In this document: one piece after another, positions 48,083 to 59,400 of the stretch
How the letters are laid out: every line of letters begins with the position of its first letter
Numbering within the stretch: position 1 is the first letter of the stretch
Source of the DNA: Siphonodentalium dalli
Taxonomy: Eukaryota; Mollusca; Scaphopoda; Gadilida; Siphonodentaliidae
Reading direction: 5' to 3'
NCBI GenBank assembly: GCA_032622095.1
Contig: CP136067.1
Location: forward strand, 196,068,052 to 196,132,051
Length of the DNA stretch: 64,000 nt
Translations under genes and position numbers: made by a program
The notes under the pieces: model-generated
Databases searched by the model: none
Told to the model about the DNA's origin: nothing
The model's input: only the letters and a program-made list of their open reading frames with translations

Positions 48083-49411
48083 CTACTTGCCACAGGTGCT
48101 ACACAACACAACTGACTTGTTCTCGGGCATTTCATCTGAAAAATAAAATCACAAATCCTGCGTAAGAATATTTTGGTGACATTATTTCGTGTTATTTTAT
48201 GGTCAAACATTTATTACGGTCATTACACTCATTACAAAATGGTGATCAACGACCATTACTAGCGCCGAATTGGTCAGTCTCGTCGGTTTTTGTTAGTAAG
48301 TTTTGTAACTTGTCCCCAATCTCTTTTGTATTATTCGATATACAAATAAAATATGATTAAAGTAAAGTATCGGTTTTTGTGATAAAGGTACCCAGGTTCA
48401 TCTGCGTTCGACGGGGCAATTTTGTGTTACACTGCAGGAAAACATATCAAAGGATACATTAGTTGACTAAATTCTTTAGATTTATAGCAGTTCAAACAAT
48501 TTAAAACTGAAAGCGACAGCATAAAATCAAACGAATTTCAAGCAAAGATATTTAAAAATCTCGTTTAATTTGAGATTCGATGAACCTGGGTAGCTTATTA
48601 CGATTTTTCACAGCCTGGGTGCCTTTATCACAATTTTCAGAACCTGGGTACCGTTATCACCAAAAAAAAGGAGAGAGTTACCAGTATATAGCACCAGTAG
48701 CATATATATATAACTTTTTAAACCACATGTTTTACATCTAGGGTACACAATTTAATTTATTACCCCAAATGAACACTACCGTACTTTGGCGGTTTGCCTT
48801 GGCCATACAGCAATATAATTATAATCTTCAAGTCGACTCAGTTTAGAGCGAGATTCCAGTAAATTAGACCTGCACCTTGCCTATATGAACGGTTCAGACC
48901 CAATTTGCTGATCTTCTTTTGTAAATTTCGCTGTAAGCCCTTTGACTCGTTTTGTATCCTCTATTTATTCAATCTATTCTGAACAAGTTCATGGTAACTC
49001 ATCACTGAATTGTGGTGTGTGGACACTCATCACTAATGAAAAAGCTACGATTCACAAGGAAAAATACATTTTTTTTTAAACAGGGTTCAATATATTGACG
49101 ACTAAATGTGCTTTCTTTCAATAAACATAATTTAGTAACAATATTTTTGGTCCAAGCAGATTAAAAGCATGAAAATAGAAAATGTTCGTGGAATACACCA
49201 TTAAACACGTCGTGGAAAATCCTCCGACTGACGACTTTTGGTCAGAATTTTAGAGCAAACACATGTGAATTTGGACACACATGAGGTATGAGCTTGTTTA
49301 AAAAATGGTGTAAAATATGCTCGTAGCTGCCAAAATACTTTGAAATACGTCATATCCTAGTTTATTACCTTTTTCTTCGTTTCTCGATGTGTTTTCTGTC
49401 GCCTCCGCCAT
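48083..49411 (-). pseudogene. Two-exon gene remnant with a broken C2H2 zinc finger
   Basis: On the minus strand ATG 49411 opens MAEATENTSRNEEK, ending at a donor G/GTAATA (exon 49369-49411). An acceptor TTTTATTTTTCAG precedes 48135, and joining in phase gives DEMPENKSVVLCSTCGK, then TAG (48083-48085). Beyond the stop the same frame reads FGSKSGLGAHTRGY. This is the rest of a C2H2 finger whose second His is Tyr. AATAAA follows at 47996-48001. So the unit has start, intron, finger and poly(A) signal but is interrupted in the finger. It may be a degraded gene or part of a mobile element, since its first exon is duplicated at 46893. Confidence 0.5.
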
Positions 49412-49560
49412 GTTAAATGCGTGGTACTCATCAACTCGAAACGACGTGATTCCCCGTGAGATGGTCGCGGAAACACACTCGGGTTAAGTATTAGGGATAT
49501 AATGAACACATTTTTATAGATAATGCAGTCTATATCCGGTGATAAAAGACTTGTATATAA

Positions 49561-49661
49561 CGATTCGAAATATCCTGAATCACCCGACCGCTTTCGAATC
49601 GAATCGAATCGAAACGTAAGATTCGAAATCGAATCGAATCTCGAAGCTTCGTCGGGCCCTA
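49561..49661. mobile_element. Solitary hAT-like terminal fragment
   Basis: GAATCGAATCGAATCGAAAC and TTCGTCGGGCCCTA (ending 49661) are the inverse of the hAT-like left end at 7328 (TAGGGC, then CGAGATTCGATTC). The opposite end is not nearby. Confidence 0.5.
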
Positions 49662-49850
49662 ACGGAAATGGACATTATATCATGAAGTGAATACCCATAT
49701 GCATCCATGGGCGATCGGACAAGTCGCTAGCTGCAGCGGCAGTGAATAAATTATCCCATACGCTGCTGCCGAATTCGCTATGAATGTACGCTAAAACGCC
49801 GAAATTAACACCCGCCGACCGGATGGATCGGTTCACTCGTGACAACGCTA

Positions 49851-50258
49851 TCTACTATATATTTTGGGACTTCTGTCTGTTTGTTTGTTTGTCTGTTAGG
49901 TATGGCCGGGAAAACTGCCGGACGGATTTCGACAAAATTTTATATCAAGGGTTACTTTTGTCCGGGGAGTGTTTTTGACTCCGACCTGGCCATGACTTTA
50001 AAAATGGTAAATTCAATGTCAAATCGTGTAAAATGGATGGATTTCCACGAAATTTGATACCTATGGGTACGTTTGTTTTAAAATGGTCAATTCAAGGTCA
50101 AATCGCGCCTTTCGACGGGATTTTGATGAAATTGATACCAAGGGTAATTTTGTCGTGGGAATGTTTTACACGGGTCAAATTGAGACCCCGACCTGACCTT
50201 GACCTTCAAAATGGTCAATAGCGAAAACAGTCCGGACGAAGTCGGGTCACCCTGCTAG
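49851..50258 (+). mobile_element. Complete 408-bp non-autonomous Helitron-like element
   Basis: It starts TCTACTATATATTTTGGGAC after A and ends TCCGGACGAAGTCGGG...CTAG (50255-50258) before T, i.e. the A/T insertion context expected for Helitrons. The body carries GGATTTCGACAAAATTTTAT-type units and TGACCTTGACCTTC. This is the cleanest boundary pair for the family in the window. Confidence 0.85.
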
Positions 50259-50304
50259 TATAATATAAATATTTATACTTGAGTAGTCTATCACTAACCT
50301 AATT

Positions 50305-50475
50305 TTAGCCCCAAATCCAAACGTGCTAATACTGTATACTGTATACTGTAGGTACGCCTCCAAGATTTTACGGGTTTATCAAGGAGCAAGCTAATGCACG
50401 AGCAGGTACAACGATATACCATAGATACGCCCCCAAAGATTTACTGCTCTACCAAGAAATTAACCTGCCCGAGGG
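50305..50475 (+). repeat. Copy of the 60985-61910 repeat family
   Basis: CCAAATCCAAACGTGCTAAT, AGCTAATGCACGAGCAGGTAC and CGCCCCCAAAGATTTACTGC match the first unit at 60990-61100. Confidence 0.65.
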
Positions 50476-53400
50476 GAGCGCGAAACAATGGAAAATCGCG
50501 AATCTACTCAATCTAGTGTTTTATATTTTGAACAATGCATGTGTTTGGTAGTATATATACGGACACCATTAGTTTTAAAACGGACGGGTAGGCACTCAGA
50601 TGACATTATCGATTGTGATATAGTTATCTCTTGATTACTGTTAACTATATTACAACGACGTTAATGAGTATAGTGTGGCGATGACGCTCTGAATTAATTA
50701 ATAAGCGGTCTTTCCTCTTCCATTAAAACGAACAATTCTGAATCCGAAACTGAAAGTACTATCCACTAAATGCGATATAACGGAGTTATTTTACATTAAT
50801 ATGATTTGCACCCTTTTGATATATATACATGCCTATTACTCTATAATCAGACACACCAAATTTCGTGACCGTTGAACAGGATTTGGGCGTCCAGGGGAGC
50901 GGCTATAATTAGCCATAAAATGTATCCCTACGAATACAAATGAACTGATTGGCTGGGTGAATGGTGACTCAGTTGGTCAGGGCCATGATGCATTAGACAG
51001 TCATTAATCATCATGACATAAACCTTTGGAGTATATTTCTTATTTAGAAATGTCAATGCAAGTCCACCATCGGATCATTAAGCTCCAATATGCATTCGCA
51101 TAAAGAGGAACACACATATACGCATAACACTCACATGGGATTGGATGGGATACCATGGAAGTATATCTGATTCCATGGAATCTGACCTCTAGTTATTGTT
51201 TGTTCTGCTCAATGAGAATTATATTTTTAGGATGAATTTCATTATGTGGTGAATATACATATGCTGTGCATTTTAGTCAGTATAATAATGCAAAAAGTGG
51301 TATCCCAAGAACGTACATGGAGAATAAGACAATGTCCATGTTGTTGAAAATGGTAGTTATATTAGGCAATTGATGGTTTTCAATATTTTTATTCAGTTTA
51401 ATAGCAATAAATAAAACGACATGGTAATATAAAACTTGTTACCGATAAATACAAAACATAAATACAAGCTGAAAATAACAAAACGATTATCCGATAATTA
51501 GAATTCAATCCCATCTAGTCACTTTCAGTGTAGCATTTGACGATTACTTAGGCCAAAACAAAAAACGTCTCGGTTTCCGGTACCCGGCCTGGCTGAGATT
51601 TTCTTGCCGGCCTCAATTTTTTTTTTAATTTTCACGAAGTCCAAAGTAACCTTTCTGTCTGAGTTAATGGCTATGGTTTTCCCAATACCAACAGCAGAAC
51701 TAACCACCAATCGCATACACACCTGACGCATGTTTTACGATGTGTAGGCCATGTGCGCGATCGCGCTTTCTTGATATAAATAAGACAACTATAGGTCGGC
51801 CATGCTACGCAGTGAATACCGTGGCTTAAATCAAACTCTACCCTGACGAGTCACTACGGAAATCCCCCCGTCTTTTGTGGGCTGTGTACACTCTACTACA
51901 CTGCTGTGTATTTTAAAAAGTACAATGTATTAATTATACCGGTAGCTCCCTTAACTTCCTCGCCTAATTGGGGCAAAACTTGCTTGAAAGACCATCTGTT
52001 CCCGACAAAACAGTGAAAAGCATGTGCGTTTTTGGCGGGAAAATGACAGTCCGTATTACGTAATCAGTCCTGAAATTAGCGTCGTCAAAAGCCGAAGTCA
52101 CCATCAACATTGACATGACGAAATCGTCATCAAAGATTAAAATGCATTGGCATCCTTGAATATTCACATAAACCCGATTTTAACCCACTTTAAATAAACA
52201 ACTGTCTGTTATGAATGACACAACAACTGGGTCACTGTGTCACCAACCAAACGCATCAGTGGGTCACGTGAATAAACTCTGTGTAACTATTTACGACAGA
52301 CTCTCTTTGATGTTTTCCGACCAAGTAGCAGATACAATGTACCACTGATAGAAACAACTCGCACTGTATGCAAGTATTAAACACACATTTCTGATCATCT
52401 GATGTGCATACATGTACTGCATGTACGGATTATTTGATAACTTGCTGTTAATTACACTGAAAGTTGGCAGGTAATCAATTCTGCTATTTAAAACTTTCCG
52501 GGATTGAAACAAAATAAGTCGGAAATAGGTGACTTGAAACCACAATACAAGTTAGTGATTTTGGTAATATGGACAAGTTGTCACTGAAAAATAATGATCA
52601 TCTATGAAGAGAAATAAGAGGGGATGAAAATACAATAGGTTTTATTGAAATGGCAAGTATTTATTCCATAAAACGATCTCTGTCAACACCAACACCTGGA
52701 AAATTTCGTCGGCAGTGATGAATAGAATGGCATAAAATGTGTAACCTCAGGCCCAATCTACACCAGAGATATTCAGGGGAAGATTGGAACAAAACATGTT
52801 TATTCCTGCATATCCAAGAACAGTCAGTAACATTGTTCTGGTCACATGTAATTTGTAAATAAAGGTATCAGATGCTACTGTTGCATTGTGGGCTGGTATC
52901 TGCATGGACTACATGTATGTAAGAGGAATAACTCTAAACCCATGGCCATAGTCTAATACATTGAATTTTCACACTGGAGCACATACTAGAGCTAGAAAAT
53001 ATCTTTAACACCTAAATACATGACATAATAGTCCAGCAAGCTGCATAATATATTACCAATTAGCATGTATAAAAGCATGCCAATTTTATAATATATGTTA
53101 AAAGGGTGTACTACACTATTTTATCGCTTTCAAATGGCCGGTTAAAAAAAAAAAAAAAAGTGTAAAAAAAAAAAAAACCCTGCCTGCCTACCTGGAAAAT
53201 TTTCCCCATGTTATCGGAAACAGACATGTTTTTTTTTTTGGCCTTACACACAAAAAACATTACACATGAACAATATTTCCACTATGTTTCATTTAATACA
53301 GAGCTTACAGATATGTGGCTTATCGACGCTTCACACGGTGGATTTGGAAAATGTTGGGAAGACATAACCGAAGGAGACTACCAGCATGTGCTATCACTAA

Positions 53401-53490
53401 GATCAGGAATGAACTTCCTTCGGAAAACTACCGAGGTTACAGAGACTTTGGATATTAATATATTGTGCATGTCGATGATGACTACAAGGT
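50476..53490. other. No gene assigned; 3' part is downstream of the DDE-like gene
   Basis: A minus-strand frame at 51525-51731 (KTIAINSDRKVTLDFVKI) has no family I recognise. Minus-strand AATAAA-type signals occur near 52640-52670 and could serve the gene whose stop is at 53491. Poly(A)/poly(T) runs lie at 53143-53176 and 53230-53240. Confidence 0.35.
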
Positions 53491-56400
53491 TTAGGTGGTC
53501 ACATTAAATCTGGATTTCCGTGTTCTGATGAGTTCTTTCTTGTTGAATTTCTTGTAACCGGCTGTCAACGGATCTGGTTGTTGGTGGTGTTCTGAGAATG
53601 TCGAATTGGCTGCTGCTCCACTTTTGAACTCACTTCGACATTTTACAATTTCTTCAATGATGGAGGTTACATATTCTGGAATAAAAATTTATGTGTTATT
53701 TTAAAATTTGTGATGAACTGTGTATGTGTATATTTACATATGAATTATATTAACCTTGTATGCAATTTAATGATACATGTATATGTGCAAGTTCAGAAGT
53801 AGCTGTCATAATTTCTTTTAATACTCAGTCTGAAGTGTGTGTGTGGGTCATCCATAAAACTAAAAATGAACAGTCTACATGTAACATAAAATAATTCAAG
53901 TCTGAAGTGTGTGTGTGGGCTAATCCATAAAACTAAAAATGAACAACAGTCTACATGTAACATAAAATAAGGCAAAAATCTGGAGGATGTGACCTTATAA
54001 GCTTGAGTTGTAATATTACGTATCGCAAACCACGTCAATTATATGATATCATGTGATTATTTGAAAAAAAACTTACTGAATGTTGGGGCTTCTTTAACTG
54101 GTACAACTACTGCGATCTCTCCTTTTTTGAATTTAGGATATTTGACGTTCCATTGCAGTTCACCATCTTTTGTCTTCTTGTGTGTCTTATTGGAGTTTTC
54201 ATTAAAATGCAGTGCTGCTACCAACAATCTGAAATTAAAATATAAATATCACCTACTTTTATTTGATATTTACATTACGTGCCAAATTATGTACACAATG
54301 TTTGCCTTATGTACAAAATGTGCACCATTTATGGGTTTTATTGTTTTACCTACATAATACAAGAGCTACATGTACTTGAATAGACTGGAATGAAAAAGCA
54401 ACTATCTCGCGATGATGTCTCAACAAACTAGTTGCTGATATACTTGGTGATCACATAATATTTTCATAATCACACATTGAAACAAACTGGTGAAATTATT
54501 ATACATAAATCATCATACCTTGCTTTCATGGTCCAGTAGCCAAAATGTAGACTTTTCGGAGCATATCCGATTACAACTCTGTGAAATACTTCCAGTCCAT
54601 ATGTCTGGTGTACAGGTGATAGCTTTTTGATGTCTGTGATGAGAGCTTTCTGGGTCACGATTTCGCTGATTATTTTGTGCTGTATTGTTCCTGAAATAGA
54701 AAATTAGTAACTCTAAATATAGTACCTGTATATTTACTGTGGTAATTGATAAACTTGCAATCAGCCTTTTTTATTTGTTTCATCGTGTTCACAAGAAATT
54801 TAAAAAAAGTAATTGTAGAAAAAATATTATTAGTATTTGGGTATACCGGGTATATATAAGGAACATTATAAGTTGTATAAGTTACATAACATAGTTACAT
54901 GTATAGTTATACACTCCATAAATCAAATAACCATATGCATCCATATAAGACAAGCATGTATACTGTTACAGATATAGAGAACAATATTTACCTTTCTTGA
55001 TCCATTCACGTGATTCTTTTATTCGGGAATGTGCACATTTCTTGAATAGCTTGCCATGGCCAGTATGTTTGTTGCTGATGTGGTTTAGTAAGGACAGCCA
55101 TTTCGCTTCTTTCATGGCACCGTCATTGCCACTTGAGGCGGCAACCCAGTACAAGTGGTTGGTAATTGACTTGCACCACAAAGCAATTACGCCACAACCT
55201 GCTTTCTTCGCAGCTTTCAGCAGTTTTTTCAGGATACCTGTAATACAAATTATGATCTTTAGTGTACATATACAATATTTTTGGAATTTATCTAAAACAA
55301 AATATGTTTCATACCTAATTGCATACCGGTACCGGTCCAATATCTCAAGGCAGTCAAAATATGATGTTTGTTTTTCAAACAACTGGTTATTATATGTAAT
55401 ATTTTTTAAATGTATGCTCTTCAGAAATAGCCAAGTTATCCATTACAGAATAATAAAGAGCGTTCATAAATGTTTGAACCGAAATGCTAATGCGCACACC
55501 AGTGCATGTTTTTTTTACTGTATACATTTACTTTGGATATATATAAGTGTGGTTGAATAAATGTCAAGAGTGCATACCTTTGGACATATGCCACACATCA
55601 AAATAGTGTTCCACATCTTTCATTTTCTTCAGATAAGCCTTGACTTGAGTGTGGCGATCAGTAACCAGGGTTTTCAATGATATCGAATTTGCTGAAAGGA
55701 ATGCCATACTTCGCTTTAACCCCTCAAGCTCCATGGCATTGCTGTTAGCAACTTCTCCCTTCTGAAAATAAAAGAATGCATTCATAAAATAAAATGAATC
55801 AAGTGAGAGATTTTGTAAGGCAAACACTTATCATGTATTTATATATGATTATTATACTTCCATATTTTAATATGGAAGTATATTGTTATTCAATTTATTA
55901 TTTTTTTCCATTATTATTATTCTTAGCAATTTTGTAACTCTTATATCTCTGGAAGTACAATATATAGAGATCTGGAATTTCGTACGTATATAGACCTATA
56001 ATAATTCTAGGTCAATAGACTATATAGGATATTGTCCGCCCTTGATTTACAGAGTTATCTCCCCTTTTGTGAAAAAATGGGGATGCTGTATCTCGAAAAG
56101 TATGAGCAGCAGAGACTCCAAATTTGGACCATATGTACAACTCAGTATGCCCTATTGGGTGAATGCATTACAATTTATGTCCGCGCTTTCGCCACAGAGT
56201 TGTCGCCCATGGTTCGCAAAACTCGATTTATTTCATATCCTGTTTCTGGCTATGGCATGCAAGGTATCCAGATTTGAGATCTTCTATGCAGTTAATCATT
56301 AGCAACTTGATACGAAAAAAAGTTTTGAACAGGGACGGCCTTATATTTTTGGAGTTTGGGTGGGGGCAAAATTTTCGCAAATATTTTTTGCGATGATTTC

Positions 56401-59400
56401 AACTATTTTTACTGTCGTGTATCTATAAGACGTACTAATGATCCTCCTGAAAGAATTTTGTAAATCGGTTGAGAAATGTCCAAGTTACAGACCATCGAAA
56501 ATTGTATTCATACATCAATTGAGGAAAAAGTGCTTTTGACTCTATCTCCTCCTAGACGACGCACATAAACTGGATTTGGTTTATGTGAGCGTCTTATCCA
56601 TAGAGAGAAGATGAAATGGTGAAATTTTGATCAAGATCCAATAAAATTTGTCCGCACTAGGGAGGGGTCAAAATTTGTCAATTTTTTTTGGTCGCTGATT
56701 TGAACCAAAATTGTTGTAAAGTATCTATAAGATGTACCGAGTGTCATTATGAGTGAATTTTATGAATCGGTTGAGAAATGTAGAAATTGTGGCTCCTTCC
56801 TTTTTTTCAAGTTTACAGAAAATGCACTATGAATTTAAATTCCTTCAACCAATCGTAACGTGTTTGGTGTCATTCGATGGGGAATTTCTAGTACTTATAA
56901 ACGATTACCTACTTGTCGTATTATGTCGATAGAGGCGAGAGATATTCGAAAAGTATGAACAGAACAACATACATATTGGCCTACATTATAAAATATCGGC
57001 ACAATACCTCACCAAAACCCTGGTAAATATTATAGGGGCATTAAATACGAACACAATGACGCAAAAATTAACTAGATATCTCAACAATTGGCCGAGATAT
57101 GGCGACTTTTCTATCCACGTCACCAAATTTCGAGGCATGGGTGGAGGTCACACCAGAACGTTCAAACTGAACACACAAATGTCAATAAACCATACTATCG
57201 ACATACCAATCAATTTCGCGCGATTCCCTTATTATACTTCCATATTTTAATATGGAAGTATATTGTTATTACACTTCCATATTTTAATATGGAAGTATAT
57301 TGTTATTCAATTTTTTATTTTTTTCCAATATTATTTATTATACTAAGCAATTTTTCAACTCTTATATCTCTGGAAGTGCATGATATATGTAGCTGGAATT
57401 TCGTATGTATATAGACCTATAATAATTCTAGGTCAATAGACTATATAGGATATTGTCCGCCCTTGATATACAGAGTTATGCCCCTTTTTGTGAAAACAAT
57501 GGGGATGCTGTATCTCGAAAAGTATGAGCAGCAGAGACTCCAAATTTGGACCATATGTACAACTCAGTATTCCCTATTGGGTGAATGCATTAAAAGTTAT
57601 GTCCGCGCTTTCGGCACAGAGTTGTCGCCCATGGTTCGCAAAACTCGATTTATTTCATATCCTGTGTGTGGCTATGGCATGCAAGGTATCCAGATTGGAG
57701 AGCTTCTATGCAGTTAACCATTAGCAACTTGATACGAAAAAACGTTTTGAACAGGGACGGACTTATATTTTTGGGGTTTGTGTGGGGGCGAAATTTTCGC
57801 AATTTTTTTTTCCGATGATTTCAACTATTTTTACTGTCGTGTATCTATAGGACGTACTAATGATCCTCCTGAAAGAATTTTGTAAATCGGTTCAGAAATG
57901 TCCAAGTTACAGACCATCGAAAATTGTATTCATACATCAATTGAGGAGAAAGTGCTTGTGACTCTATCTTCTCCTAGACGACGCACATAAACTGGATTTG
58001 GTTTATGTGAGCGTGTTATACATAGAGAGAACACGAGTTGGTAAAATTTTGACCAAGATCGAGTGAAATTTGTCCGCACTAGGGATGGGGTCAAAATTGA
58101 TAATTTTTTTGTTGACTCCGATTTGAACCAAAATTGTTGTGAAGTATCTATAATATGTACTGAGGGCCATTATGAGTGAATTTTGTGAATCGGTTGCCAA
58201 ATGTAGAAATTGTGGCCCCTTCCTTTTGTTCAAGTTTACAGAAAATGCACTATGAATTTAAATTTCTTCAACCGATCGTCACGTGTTTGGTGGCATTCGA
58301 TGGGGAATTTCCAGTACTTCAAAACGATTACCTACTTGTGGTATTACGACGATGGAGGCCAGAGATATTCGAAAGTATGTACTGAACAACATACATATTG
58401 GCCTACATAGTAGAATATCACCAAATTAACTTACCAGAACCCTACTAAATATTAAAGGGACATCAAATACGAACACAATGACGCAAAAATTAGCTCGATA
58501 TCGCGAAAATTGGCCGAGATATGGCGAATTTTCTATCCGCGTCACCAAATTTCGAGGCATGGGTAGGGGTTACACCAGAACGCTCCAACTAAACACAGAA
58601 ATGTCAATAAACCATACTATCAACATTCCAATCAATTTTGTGCGATTCCCTTATTATACTTCCATATTTTAATATGGAAGTATATTGTTATTCAATTTTT
58701 TATTTTTTTCCAATATTATTTATTATACTAAGCAATTTTTCAACTCTTATATCTCTGGAAGTACATGATATATGTAGCTGGAATTTCGTATGTATATAGA
58801 CCTATAATAATTCTAGGTCAATAGACTATATAGGATATTGTCCGCCCTTGATATACAGAGTTATGCCCCTTTTTGTGAAAACAATGGGGATGCTGTATCT
58901 CGAAAAGTATGAGCAGCAGAGACTCCAAATTTGGACCATATGTACAACTCAGTATTCCCTATTGGGTGAATGCATTAAAATTTATGTCCGCGCTTTCGGC
59001 ACAGAGTTGTCGCCCATGGTTCGCAAAACTCGATTTATTTCATATCCTGTGTGTGGCTATGGCATGCAAGGTATCCAGATTGGAGAGCTTCTATGCAGTT
59101 AACCATTAGCAACTTGATACGAAAAAACGTTTTGAACAGGGACGGACTTATATTTTTGGGGTTTGTGTGGGGGCGAAATTTTCGCAATTGTTTTTTTCGA
59201 TGATTTCAACTAGTTTTACTGTCGTGTATTTATTGGACGTACTAATGATCCTCCTGAAAGAATTTTGTAAATCGGTTCAGAAATGTCCAAGTTACAGACC
59301 ATCGAAAATTGTATTCATACATCAATTGAGGAGAAAGTGCTTGTGACTCTATCTTCTCCTAGACGACGCACATAAACTGGATTTGGTTTATGTGAGCGTG

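Noticed and set aside
53208-53507. 99-codon plus-strand frame
   Set aside because: It lies antisense to the last exon and 3' UTR of the minus-strand gene, includes a poly(T)-encoded stretch and has no domain.
54997-55560. 187-codon plus-strand frame
   Set aside because: It is the antisense shadow of exon 55237-54992, whose minus-strand translation shows clear family motifs.
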